A stretch of 64,000 nt of DNA from Oceanihabitans sp. IOP_32 (GTDB lineage: Bacteria; Bacteroidota; Bacteroidia; Flavobacteriales; Flavobacteriaceae), in assembly GCF_009498295.1 (NCBI RefSeq), contig NZ_CP040813.1, forward strand, positions 539,001-603,000, read 5' to 3'. The stretch's first letter is position 1. Each line of letters starts with the position of its first letter. Below, piece after piece: positions 47,640 to 56,967 of this stretch. The notes under the pieces were generated by a model, which was given only the letters and a program-made list of their open reading frames with translations, was not told the DNA's origin and searched no databases. The position numbers and the translations under genes were made by a program.

Positions 47640-48320
47640 ATGAAAAAACATATAGTTGTACTCACTGGTGCTGGAGTTAGTGCTGAGAGCGGTTTAAGTA
47701 CTTTTAGAGATGCCGATGGTTTATGGGAAGGACACGACGTTATGGAGGTCGCTTCACCCCAAGGTTTTAGCAATAACCCTGCATTAGTTTTAGATTTTTA
47801 TAACCAACGCAGACGACAACTATTACAGGTAAAACCCAATGAGGCGCATAAAGACTTGGCGCATTTAGAAACCGATTTTCAGGTAACCATTATCACGCAA
47901 AACGTTGATAATTTGCACGAACAAGCTGGAAGTTCTATGGTGATTCATTTACATGGCGAATTATTTAAAGTGAGAAGCACTGGGAATGAAAATGATATTA
48001 AGCACTGGGAGAGCGATTTGGTTTTGGGAGATACTTGCAAAAACGGCCATCAATTAAGACCACACATTGTTTGGTTTGGTGAAGATGTACCTCTAATACC
48101 CAAAGCCATAAGTATTTGTGAAACTGCTGATATTTTAATTGTAATTGGCACCAGTATGCAAGTCTATCCCGCGGCAAGTTTAATGCATTATGTACCCGAA
48201 AATACACCAACATTTTTCATAGATCCTAAGCCCAATATGATTAGTAATAAAAACTTAACCGTTATCGCAGAACCCGCTACCATTGGTGTAAAAAAAGTTG
48301 TTTCCCTGTTAAAAAAATGA
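47640..48320 (+). CDS. Sir2-family NAD-dependent protein deacylase
   Basis: The 226-residue sirtuin has the NAD-binding LTGAGVSAESGLSTFRD, QNVDNLHEQAG, the catalytic His105 in VIHLHGEL, and RPHIVWFGEDVP. Tyr54 and Arg57 in DFYNQRRRQ match the Tyr-x-x-Arg pair that selects negatively charged acyl groups in SIRT5 and CobB, suggesting desuccinylase or demalonylase activity. The four zinc-binding cysteines of classical sirtuins are missing; only one cysteine is present in that region. It stands alone, divergent from the methylase gene. Confidence 0.9.
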   Translation: MKKHIVVLTGAGVSAESGLSTFRDADGLWEGHDVMEVASPQGFSNNPALVLDFYNQRRRQLLQVKPNEAHKDLAHLETDFQVTIITQNVDNLHEQAGSSMVIHLHGELFKVRSTGNENDIKHWESDLVLGDTCKNGHQLRPHIVWFGEDVPLIPKAISICETADILIVIGTSMQVYPAASLMHYVPENTPTFFIDPKPNMISNKNLTVIAEPATIGVKKVVSLLKK

Positions 48321-48380
48321 CCTTGTAAAATCTTATGAATTAACGGTTGTTTTTGTACCCAAAGCTTTAAAAAAAACAAT

Positions 48381-50402
48381 TTAGGCTGTATTATTATTTG
48401 TTTTCATCTCAAATTTCAGCAATCTCAAAGCATTTAAGACTACAATAATTGTAGAGCCTTCATGACCAACAACAGCGGGACCTATAGCTATGGCACCCAT
48501 AAGGGTTAAAGGCACTAAAAACATGACCATACCTAAACTAATTATTAGGTTTTGTTTGATGATGCGATTTGCTTGCCTACTTAAACTTATAGCGAACGGA
48601 AGATTGTCGAGCCTATCTGCCATTAGTGCAATATCGGCTGTTTCTAAAGCAACATCCGATCCTGCTGCTCCCATAGCAATCCCCACCGTACTTTTTGCCA
48701 TTGCAGGCGCATCGTTTACCCCATCGCCAACCATAGCAACCGCGCCTTCTTGATGTATTAATTGCTCTATAGCCTTAACCTTATCTTCGGGTAGTAAATC
48801 GCCCATAGGATTTGTTATTCCAAGAGTTTTGGCAATGGCGTTTGCCACTTTTTGGTTATCACCTGTAAGCATAATCATGCGCTTAATGCCTATTTTTTTT
48901 AGTTTGGTTATGGTTGCAATAGCTTCGGGTCTTGCGATATCCATTGCCGCAATTATGCCTAAATACTCCTCATCTCGATGCACAATCATAGCCGTATGGC
49001 CAGTAGATTCAAGCTCGGCCATCTTCTGGTCTATGTCATCAGGAACACGAGCACCAGTAAGTTCTTCAAAAAGCCTTCTATTCCCAATGTGAACAGTACT
49101 GCTATTCAAACTAGCTTGAATGCCTCTCGCCGTTAAAGATTTAAGCTTATCGGCTATTGGGATCTCAATATTTCCCAATACTTTTCTACCACCATCTACT
49201 ATTGCGGCTGCCAGGGGATGATCACTCAATGCCTCGACAGCCACCGCCACTTTTAAAAGCTCTGTTTTGGTGACTTCACCAAAGGGAATGGCGTTTGTTA
49301 AGGTTGGTCTGCCCTCGGTTAGTGTCCCTGTTTTATCAAAAGCAATAGCACTTATCCCTCCTAAATCTTCGAGCGGACGCCCCCCTTTAAATAACACTCC
49401 TTGACGTGCTGCTCTAGCAATTCCAGCTAATACAGCACTAGGTGTAGAAATGGCAAGTGCACAAGGTGAAGCTGCTATTAATACAGACATCGCTCTGTAA
49501 AAACTCTCTTGAAAAGTTTCATCAATAACTAAAAACCCAAATAATAATAACACAACAAAAAGAAGTACAACAGGAACATAATACTTTTCAAATTTATCTG
49601 TAAGATGTTGCGTTGGTGATTTTTGTGTTTCGGCTTCTTTTACTAAATAAATTAGCCGTGACAACGTACTGTCTTTTGCTTCCTTTAAAACTTTAATTTC
49701 TAGCGCACCGCTACCATTAATGGTACCTGCGAAAACACGGTGTTCAGGAAGAAGTTTTGTAATCTCTTTTTCATCTTGCCAGTTAGAACTCGGATATTTG
49801 TTAATGGGCATACTCTCGCCCGTTATCGATGCTTGATCCACGGCACTTGTGCCTTTAGCAACTACACCATCGGCAGCGATTTTCGAGTTTGGTCTAACGA
49901 CAATAATATCCCCAACTTTTAGGCGCTCAATCGGGACTTCTTTCAACCCATCATTATATTTAACAAGTGCCACTGAGGGTGCTAAGTTTGAAAGCGCAGT
50001 AATAGATTTACGTGCGCGTTCCATAGCATAATGCTCTAAGGCATGACCTAGACTAAACAAAAAGAGCAACAAGGCGCTTTCACCCCATTTCCCCAATATG
50101 GCAGCACCTACAGCTGCAAATAACATCAAAAAATCAATTTTAAACTGACCTTTTAACAAATCTTGACCTGCCGAAATGAAAGTAAAAACACCTCCAAAAA
50201 TCGCTCCAATAATAAAAAGTGTTGTTGTTGTATTTGCAAAACCAGAGACAAAAGAAAAGCCCAACCCTAAAACCCAAAATACACCACTAATTACAGCAAA
50301 ATAAAGCTCTGTGTTTTTTCCGAAAATATTCAGATTAAAATGGCTATGACCAGATTTAGTGTGCTTATGGAGAGCTTTTTGGTTATTCGTTTTTAAATTC
50401 AC
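48381..50402 (-). CDS. Heavy-metal P-type ATPase, P1B-4-like
   Basis: The 673-residue ATPase has the phosphorylation site AFDKTGTLTEG (Asp356), the TGES motif and the hinge GDGVNDAPAMAKSTVGIAMG. The metal-site motif in the membrane is SPC (312-314) rather than CPC, and the last segment carries HEGST from His647. SPC plus HEG(S/T/G)T is the P1B-4 signature, associated with cobalt, iron or zinc export. N-terminal ferredoxin-like metal-binding domains are absent; only a short His-rich tail (HKHTKSGHSHF) precedes the first helix. No regulator is adjacent. Confidence 0.93.
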   Translation of the reverse strand: MNLKTNNQKALHKHTKSGHSHFNLNIFGKNTELYFAVISGVFWVLGLGFSFVSGFANTTTTLFIIGAIFGGVFTFISAGQDLLKGQFKIDFLMLFAAVGAAILGKWGESALLLFLFSLGHALEHYAMERARKSITALSNLAPSVALVKYNDGLKEVPIERLKVGDIIVVRPNSKIAADGVVAKGTSAVDQASITGESMPINKYPSSNWQDEKEITKLLPEHRVFAGTINGSGALEIKVLKEAKDSTLSRLIYLVKEAETQKSPTQHLTDKFEKYYVPVVLLFVVLLLFGFLVIDETFQESFYRAMSVLIAASPCALAISTPSAVLAGIARAARQGVLFKGGRPLEDLGGISAIAFDKTGTLTEGRPTLTNAIPFGEVTKTELLKVAVAVEALSDHPLAAAIVDGGRKVLGNIEIPIADKLKSLTARGIQASLNSSTVHIGNRRLFEELTGARVPDDIDQKMAELESTGHTAMIVHRDEEYLGIIAAMDIARPEAIATITKLKKIGIKRMIMLTGDNQKVANAIAKTLGITNPMGDLLPEDKVKAIEQLIHQEGAVAMVGDGVNDAPAMAKSTVGIAMGAAGSDVALETADIALMADRLDNLPFAISLSRQANRIIKQNLIISLGMVMFLVPLTLMGAIAIGPAVVGHEGSTIIVVLNALRLLKFEMKTNNNTA

Positions 50403-50700
50403 AGTTTATTTATTTACTTATTTAAGGACTTTATTTTTCATGCAAACTTCTCGAAAAATATTGGTGGCAATCTATTTCAAGTTATCGTTCACTATTTTTA
50501 AATTAAAGTTTGGTTTTCCAAAGTTCTAATTTTTTTATGATGCACATTCAATTTGGGTTTGCTGTGTTATAATATATCCAAAAAATACTATAACCGAGCA
50601 AAATTTGATTTCTATTCAATTCAAAATTATAGTTTTTTTATATAAAAACAAGTTTTAAATTAGCTTATAGTTTTTGTATGAGAAGTTTAATTTGTGATAT

Positions 50701-50728
50701 AAAAAAAGAACACCAATTAAGGTGTTCT
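50701..50728 (-). terminator. Rho-independent terminator for the decayed lipoprotein gene
   Basis: An 8-bp stem (AGAACACC with GGTGTTCT) and a 6-base loop are followed by T7 on the minus strand. It lies in the 486-base gap 50403-50888, in which I see no gene otherwise. Confidence 0.7.
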
Positions 50729-50888
50729 CTATTAAAACATAACTTTTGATTACTTTAACAAACTTGTAATAAAAGTAGTGAAATAAAAGTGTTTTACATT
50801 TTAAATTAAAATTAAACACCGATAAAAAATAATGGGTTTAGAAAACACACTTTACTCCTTTTTAACAAAGTATTACAGCAAGCATAAA

Positions 50889-52606
50889 CTAATCAGTATA
50901 AACAATTCTACTTCCTTTCCAAATATTTCCTCTTCTTGAAGCTCCCACAAAATCCATTTTAACATCATCATAATCATATAAATTGGGTATTATTATGTTA
51001 CCAAATACATCTCCAACATTAGAAATATTAGTAGAATAATTTCCTTGATCATCAACATTGACATTAAATTTAAAACCTAGACCAAAATTATAATCTAATC
51101 TACTTACAATTTTTTTAGTGTTTAAAACTCTTCTAGCTAGGTCTACATAATTTAAATAAACCACAGTTGGCGTATAAATTATATGTGTAACATTTTTTGG
51201 CTGTCTATTTTTATATGTTTGAACTATACTTTTTGCACCTTGCCATATTCCTTGATAAAAAAGTTATCTCATTTTATCAACAGACATATCATAACCTGGT
51301 GTATCTGACAGAAATTCTGTTACAACTACCTCACTAACAAAAGGAACTTCAGGAAAAGGTGGCTTGTAAATTGAATTTGAATAATTTTGTAATTGCGATT
51401 GACTATTAAATATCTTATTCTCAAAAAAGTAAAATCTTGGCGGCGCATAAGATTGAGGAAAATTAGGAATATTTATATTAAATTTAAATGAAGCTTGGCT
51501 TACAGATAAGGCAAATTCATCTGTACTTTTGGCCCTCCAAAAACCTGTCCAACCCTTTTTTTGATGTTTAACTTTAACCCAATAGAATTCCATATTAAGT
51601 AATTTTCTTTCCAATATTTTGTTTTTGTTCTGTAGTCCGAGCTAAAATTGGAGTAGTATTTACGACTTACTCCTAACACACCAAAACCACTATTTAAGAA
51701 ACCTGTTAAAGTGTTACAAGCACCTAGATTATTACTTAAATCGACTAAATTATCGGTATGAGAAGGCGTTTCTGGGTTGTTTGAACTAGTATTGTTAGAA
51801 TTTCTATTATTATTATTTCCAATTGAAAAACACGAAGAACGTATAAAAGGACTAATATGAGTACCCTCCACAAAATTTCCATTAGTATCAATATAACTAG
51901 GTGTAGCCGAAGCCAAACTTCCGCAATCATCAGGCGGATATAACATTTGCTGCCTAGTAGGTAAAGATTGTGTGATTTTTGCAGTTGGTTTAACCACTCC
52001 TCTTGTTAATGTAGAAACTTCGGGCATTAAGTATTCAATATTATTTTCTTGAATATAATTGTCTAAAAGCGTTTTGTCGTTTTTATGTACTGAAAACATC
52101 CCACTATATGTGTATTTATACAAAATATCTGCAATAATGACTTCTCTTTTGTCATTTAGAATTGATGCAAATTCATCATCTGAAATTAAATCATCATCAA
52201 ATTCTTCTACTAATTCTCCGTCTTCATCAATTTCTGTAGGTATTGTTCTTGCTTGAATACTAGGTTTTAAATTGCTTTTAAATGTAATGACTTTTTGAAG
52301 CTTTTCTTTTTTTCTATTAGAAAATTCTTGAAGTTTTCTGATATCGTTTTCTGAAAAATGAGGAAATAAAGGCATAAACCCTTTTTTGTAAAATTCACTT
52401 AATTTTACTTCCTTTTCAATATTGCCAATTTCTTTTAATTCGGTCACTGTTCTTCCCAACAAATCTTTACTTGAAAAAGATAAAACTCCATTTTCAACTT
52501 CAATTTTATCTAAAATTTGTAGAGAATTTTCAATTTGCATAGTATCGTCTTTCTAACAGGAAAGAGATAATAAAATGATTGCTAAAATTAAATATGTTTT
52601 TTTCAT
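50889..52606 (-). pseudogene. Decayed lipoprotein gene (amber, frameshift, ochre)
   Basis: Read from the ATG at 52606, the frame starts with a lipoprotein signal MKKTYLILAIILLSLSC. The next codon is TAG (52553-52555), then the same frame runs on with KDDTMQIENSLQIL for over 340 codons. Between about 51540 and 51614 the coding signal moves to another frame (FYWVKVKHQKKGWTGFWRA, which looks SH3-like). That frame hits TAA at 51264-51266 and continues in phase without a further stop as LFYQGIWQGAKSIVQTYKNR to 50889. Repaired, it would be about 570 residues. I do not recognise the family. It starts 10 bases after the outer-membrane-type gene and ends before a terminator. TAG serves as an ordinary stop elsewhere in the window, so recoding is unlikely. 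Confidence 0.75.
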
Positions 52607-52616
52607 TTCTTTTAGT

Positions 52617-53219
52617 TTAAAATAATATTCCAAGGCTTAACATTGTTCCTTTAATTTGCGTCCAGCTTTCAGATCTTCTAATCGATAGGCCATCATTACT
52701 AATAGTTTTATAACTATAGCTTATATCTGTAACCATAATAAATCGATTTTTATTTAAAGGAAATTTAAAACCAACCCCTATATTAAAAATGGCTCCATTA
52801 TTTTTACCGCCTTCTATTTTAACTAAAGTCCCATAGTTAGTGTATAAATATGGACTTGATTTACCATCATTAAAATAGGTTCTTAAATCCAAAAATATTG
52901 GAAGCGTGTTAAAATTTGGGTTACTGTAGCCATCTAACCCGATACCGATACCGGCAGAAAAATAAGGGCTAAAAAAATAACCATTAATAGTTTGTAGACT
53001 ATAAGCTGTTGCCCTATTAATAGGTAGTTCAGTTACTACAATTCCATTTGTTGTCGAAAATGTTTCAAGTTTAGCCTCGTTTACCTTTATATAACTGAAT
53101 CTTGTAATGTTAAAGTAGCCTTTATTTCTATATTCATCGACATTATTTTCTTGTTTATTTTGTGAAAATGATGACATAAATAATGACAATAATAATGTAG
53201 TAAAAAATTGTGTTTTCAA
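52617..53219 (-). CDS. Putative outer-membrane beta-barrel protein
   Basis: The 200-residue protein has a Sec signal (MKTQFFTTLLLSLFMSSFSQ) and a strand-rich body with alternating aromatic residues: GYFFSPYFSAGIGIGLDGYS, AIFNIGVGFKFPLNKNRFIM. A terminal LSLGILF ending in Phe fits a small barrel of about eight strands inserted by BAM. No specific family is recognised. It is followed after 10 bases by the decayed lipoprotein gene and preceded by a strong terminator behind the HEIGH peptidase gene, so it must have its own promoter in the roughly 40 bases before 53265 or read-through. Confidence 0.7.
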   Translation of the reverse strand: MKTQFFTTLLLSLFMSSFSQNKQENNVDEYRNKGYFNITRFSYIKVNEAKLETFSTTNGIVVTELPINRATAYSLQTINGYFFSPYFSAGIGIGLDGYSNPNFNTLPIFLDLRTYFNDGKSSPYLYTNYGTLVKIEGGKNNGAIFNIGVGFKFPLNKNRFIMVTDISYSYKTISNDGLSIRRSESWTQIKGTMLSLGILF

Positions 53220-53264
53220 TGTTTAGATCGTTTTAAATCTGTTTTTATTAAAAAAATAGATACT

Positions 53265-53303
53265 AAAACATGGTTACGTTTTCGATAAACGTAACCATGT
53301 TTT
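53265..53303 (-). terminator. Rho-independent terminator of the HEIGH metallopeptidase gene
   Basis: A 17-bp perfect stem (AAAACATGGTTACGTTT with AAACGTAACCATGTTTT) with a 5-base loop lies 13 bases after the stop of the peptidase gene. Confidence 0.85.
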
Positions 53304-53316
53304 TTTTTACAACTAT

Positions 53317-54177
53317 TTAATACATATATTGTAAACCAATAATATCGTCGTTGTCAAACTCGCCATCTTCGTTAGAACTAAAACAAGCGACCATAATAGA
53401 ATTGGGGTTATAACCAGAAGAAGTCCCTGGTATTGCATTAGCACCAACTCCAGCAGTACCTTCATTAGTATTTCGACCACAACTTTGTCTGGTTTGCCAA
53501 TCGGTATGTCTAAATCCAACTGAATGACCAATTTCGTGTGTAATAACGTGTTCTATTACATTAGTATCGTAGTTTCCTAAACCATAAATTTGTACAAATT
53601 TATGTGGTAAACCGCCACTTGGAAAACCGGCAGAACCGCCTGCTCCCGATTGATTGGGGTTATTGTATACAACCATATCTTTATTTTGGTAATTGGTACC
53701 AAAAGTTAAGGTAAAAGAAATAGAAACACCAGACAACCTATTAAAATTGTTCACAGCCCATTGCAACGCCGTTCGCTCTTTGCTGGAAAGACCAAATCCG
53801 CCACCACCAGTGTAACCAACAATAGATATGTTTCGACCTTGAGACACCAAATTATTGGTGTGGTAATTTCTATCTGTTAGTCCTGAGCCAAAGCGCAAAT
53901 CCATGATTTGATCCTCGGTCAGGTTAATGTCTCCTTCTACTTCGTACATCACCGTAGTTGAGCCATCTGGTAGAAGAAAGTCTATTTTCTTAACGCCATC
54001 TGGATTTAAATAAAAGTCTGAGAGTTTGCTGATAATAGCTTCCGAGACATCACTATTTTGTACATCTGTAGCGGTTTCAGTCTCGGCTTGAGGTTCATTT
54101 ATGTCTTCTTTTTGGCAAGATTGTAAGAAGAAAGAAAGCGAGATTATCGCCAATAAAAATATTCTGAAATTTTTCAT
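53317..54177 (-). CDS. Zinc metallopeptidase lipoprotein (M57, HEIGH type)
   Basis: The 286-residue protein has a lipoprotein signal (MKNFRIFLLAIISLSFFLQSC) and a long N-terminal part. The catalytic motif is HEIGHSVGFRH at residues 214-224, with zinc-binding His214, His218 and His224 and catalytic Glu215. Motif and size fit the Bacteroidota dual-action HEIGH family (peptidase family M57), probably a surface or secreted protease. A glycine-rich stretch (GYTGGGGFGLSSKER) precedes the catalytic domain. It is a single-gene transcript with its own strong terminator. Confidence 0.9.
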   Translation of the reverse strand: MKNFRIFLLAIISLSFFLQSCQKEDINEPQAETETATDVQNSDVSEAIISKLSDFYLNPDGVKKIDFLLPDGSTTVMYEVEGDINLTEDQIMDLRFGSGLTDRNYHTNNLVSQGRNISIVGYTGGGGFGLSSKERTALQWAVNNFNRLSGVSISFTLTFGTNYQNKDMVVYNNPNQSGAGGSAGFPSGGLPHKFVQIYGLGNYDTNVIEHVITHEIGHSVGFRHTDWQTRQSCGRNTNEGTAGVGANAIPGTSSGYNPNSIMVACFSSNEDGEFDNDDIIGLQYMY

Positions 54178-54668
54178 TTTTTTGGGGAAATGTTTTAGGT
54201 TAATAAATTAATAATGTTGCGCTTACGTAAACATTTGAAATAACCTGCCTGAATCAGTTATTTTAGATAAATACTGACAAATTATTTCTTTAAAATAAAT
54301 TTATTTATAATCCAAATATAAGTAATTGAAAATAAATAATTTACATTTTTTTACATAAAAAACACTTTTAGTATCAAAAAATTGGATTATTTGTAAATAA
54401 TTAGGTACATTATTCAACAATACTAAAGGATTGAGTATGAAAAATAAATTTACTAAGTACAGACTTTTTTTTCGATTACTTTTAATTCTTTCAAATTTTG
54501 AACCTCATTTTAAATTTTAGGCTGTCGTAGATTTCTTTAAACTCCAATACTATCCATTACTTAATCTTATATTTATTGGAGAGCTCACAGGGGTAATACC
54601 GTATTATAGACCGATTACAAAAAATCCTCTAAAGACTTAATTTTTAATACAAAAAAATTATTTTAACC
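54178..54668. other. 491-base gap without a convincing gene
   Basis: The stretch is very A/T-rich and should hold the divergent promoters of the HEIGH peptidase and the small lipoprotein gene. The only reading frame of note (ATG at 54437) meets TAG after 27 codons. Confidence 0.5.
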
Positions 54669-54866
54669 ATGGCACTAATAAAACAACAGGTCTTAATTTT
54701 TATACTGCTAGCAACCGTTTTTAGTTGCGATAGCGTAGAAGAAAAGCAGTTAAGAAACTTTGATCAAAACGATATAAAAATACGTGACAACATTTCACAA
54801 TGGGACAGCTTAATGGATAGTATGATTAAACACAACATTAAATATGGAGAAAACGATAGTTTATAA
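54669..54866 (+). CDS. Small lipoprotein of unknown function (65 aa)
   Basis: A complete frame of 65 codons encodes a lipoprotein signal with hydrophobic core QQVLIFILLATVFSC and lipobox cysteine near residue 20. A 45-residue charged tail follows (EKQLRNFDQNDIKIRDNISQ). The tail looks helical with no domain I know. A real gene is favoured by the well-formed lipobox. I find no partner gene. Confidence 0.55.
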   Translation: MALIKQQVLIFILLATVFSCDSVEEKQLRNFDQNDIKIRDNISQWDSLMDSMIKHNIKYGENDSL

Positions 54867-54940
54867 CACATACTAAAACACCATCGTTAGCTAAGCCCTT
54901 TCGTTCTCAACTCATCAATAAAGGCGTTAAGAGCATATGA

Positions 54941-55120
54941 GTAAGAACATTAGAGAGAAATTTTATTGATGCCGAATTGAACATTGGCCAAGACCATGAA
55001 TTGAGAGAAACATATTTAACCTGGACCACTTGTCACCCCAGCATATCGGGTTCGGCTTTTTATAATTATTGGAATGACCGAATAATTATGAAACAAATAA
55101 ATGACAATTGGTGGCTATGA
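54941..55120 (+). pseudogene. Possible gene remnant (about 59 codons, no start)
   Basis: A frame opens directly after TGA at 54938-54940 without an ATG or other start near its beginning and reads VRTLERNFIDAELNIGQDHE, LRETYLTWTTCHPSISGSAF, YNYWNDRIIMKQINDNWWL to TGA at 55118-55120. Residue composition is protein-like, rich in Trp and Tyr. Upstream bases in a different frame (SSIKALRAYE) would join smoothly if a base were lost, suggesting a frameshifted fragment. No family recognised. The rest of 54867-55510 shows no gene. Confidence 0.3.
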
Positions 55121-55510
55121 ACTATTTATTAAGTATTGTTTTAAATAAACTATGATAGCCTAAAATTAGACATGTTTTTAAAATCCAACTCTTCAAAACA
55201 CAAACACGTTCTAATTAGCTTTTGAATTTAATATGTTCAATATCCCTACAATTCAAGACTGTATTTTTAGATTTATTTTAAATAATCAATACCCGCTAAA
55301 AGATATAAGATCGCTTCGCTTTTAGAATTAAGAACAAAGACGTGATTGCAACTAACTGATAAACAGAAGTGCTTTAATTAACAAAACACCTTCTTTAAAT
55401 CTTAATAATTGTTTCAAATAAGCAGGATAACACATAAAAAAAATGTGCAAAGTTCTTTATTTTAAAATAATTGGCTGCATCATAATGTTTTTAATCGGAC
55501 ATTAGTGATT

Positions 55511-56767
55511 TTACATACTATTATTTTTCCCCTTCTCCTCTATCCATTTACTCATAAACTTCGTGCTTTGATGCCTGTGGTGAAGTAGCATGGCACCTGT
55601 AAAATTGTCTAGACGTTTTTCACCAAGGTGTTTTGATGTTTCTCTAATACGATTTAAAAGCTTTTGTTGATGCTCAGCCTTGTTAAAACGTTTATTAATA
55701 ATTTTGAAGCCGTTTTGCTGCTTTTCTTTCCATAGTAGTTCATCCTGATATAATCGAATTGCTTTATTGGCAAATTCTTGAGGACTATCTGCAACAAATC
55801 CGTTGGGTTTTAAGGTTCCAAACATACCCTCTGCGCCTATTGATGTTGTGATACAAGGCGTTCCGTTTTGCATGGCATCAATTAATTTCCCCTTTAAACC
55901 TGCACCAAATCGAATGGGAGCCAAACAGATTTTAGATTGCTGCATAACTTTGTTTACATCTTCTGCAAATCCTTTAATTAGAAAACCTTCCTTTTTATGG
56001 TGCAACTGCAAAACTTTTTGAGATGCATAAGCCCCGTATACATGCATTTCGGCTTTGGGCAGTTGTTTTCTAATAAGCGGCCAAATCATTTCTTTAAGAT
56101 ATAAAACGGCATTATAATTAGGTGGATGCAAAAAATTTCCGATGGTAATAAAATGTTGTCGCGCTCCAAAACTCGGATATTTAGAGGTGTTTTTAATCGA
56201 AATTTCATCAATCATAAATGGTAAATACATCAATAAAGAGGCATCCACCTTAAACTGATTTTTAAGTCGTTCCATTTCAGCTTCAGAAATAATTAAACTT
56301 AAATCACTTCTGTAAATACTAGCAATTTCTCGCTTTGCCGTGTCGTTAAATAAATGTGTTTTATCAAAAACTTCTTTATTCTTAAAGGCCTCCTGCCTGC
56401 CTTTACGTAAAGCGTGCAAATCTTCGGTGTCAAGAATTCTTAAAGCATTAGGGCATTGCTGGGCAACGCGCCAACCAAATTGCTCTTCGGTCATAAACCG
56501 ATCGAACAAAACAAGATCTGGATCTAATACTTTTATAAACTCATCAAAACTAGAATGATTCAGCTGAATAGTAACCTGCTCAATCCCCAGGTTTTCTAAA
56601 TTGAAAGCCTTATCGCCTTTACCACAAGTACTCGCAAAAGTTATGTGATAGTTTTCAGACTGAAACACCTCAATTAATTGAAGCATCCGGCTACCAGCAG
56701 CAGAACTTTTGGGCTCTGGCCATACAAAACCGATAATAAGTAATTTTTTATGAGCTGTTAATGCCAT
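55511..56767 (-). CDS. Glycosyltransferase, group 1 (GT-B) type
   Basis: The 418-residue protein has a GT-B pattern: an N-terminal Rossmann domain (LIIGFVWPEPKSSAAGSRML), a middle hinge near residue 215, and a C-terminal donor domain. The donor domain includes ITIGNFLHPPNYNAVLYLKE, MHVYGAYASQKVLQL, LAPIRFGAGLKGKLIDAMQN and GTPCITTSIGAEGM. GKLIDAMQNGTPCITT is the typical nucleotide-sugar loop of GT4-type enzymes. Sugar and acceptor are unknown. It stands alone on the minus strand, next to the accessory region. Confidence 0.9.
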   Translation of the reverse strand: MALTAHKKLLIIGFVWPEPKSSAAGSRMLQLIEVFQSENYHITFASTCGKGDKAFNLENLGIEQVTIQLNHSSFDEFIKVLDPDLVLFDRFMTEEQFGWRVAQQCPNALRILDTEDLHALRKGRQEAFKNKEVFDKTHLFNDTAKREIASIYRSDLSLIISEAEMERLKNQFKVDASLLMYLPFMIDEISIKNTSKYPSFGARQHFITIGNFLHPPNYNAVLYLKEMIWPLIRKQLPKAEMHVYGAYASQKVLQLHHKKEGFLIKGFAEDVNKVMQQSKICLAPIRFGAGLKGKLIDAMQNGTPCITTSIGAEGMFGTLKPNGFVADSPQEFANKAIRLYQDELLWKEKQQNGFKIINKRFNKAEHQQKLLNRIRETSKHLGEKRLDNFTGAMLLHHRHQSTKFMSKWIEEKGKNNSM

Positions 56768-56967
56768 GTTATTTTCTGGTTAAAGTACATTTCATTGAAC
56801 CTAACTTTTACATATGTCCTTTTTAAGCTGACATTGCAATACATCCCCATATAAAATTCTGGTTTTGTTCGTCAAAAAAAAAATCTATCCGTATAAAACA
56901 GGTTTCTTTTTACTACTTTTATCTGTAGAGATGTTATTTTCATATAAATACCCACTATCTTTTTGAG

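Noticed and set aside
50889-52606. Reassigned TAG codon (amber read-through) as explanation for the interrupted lipoprotein gene
   Set aside because: Intact genes here such as purA and the LytTR regulator use TAG as a normal stop, and the same gene also has a TAA and a frameshift.
54437-54640. An ATG frame interrupted by TAG after 27 codons and then open for 39 more codons, with a purine-rich AAAGGA before the ATG
   Set aside because: Open stretches of this length are expected by chance in such sequence, and the translation resembles nothing I know.
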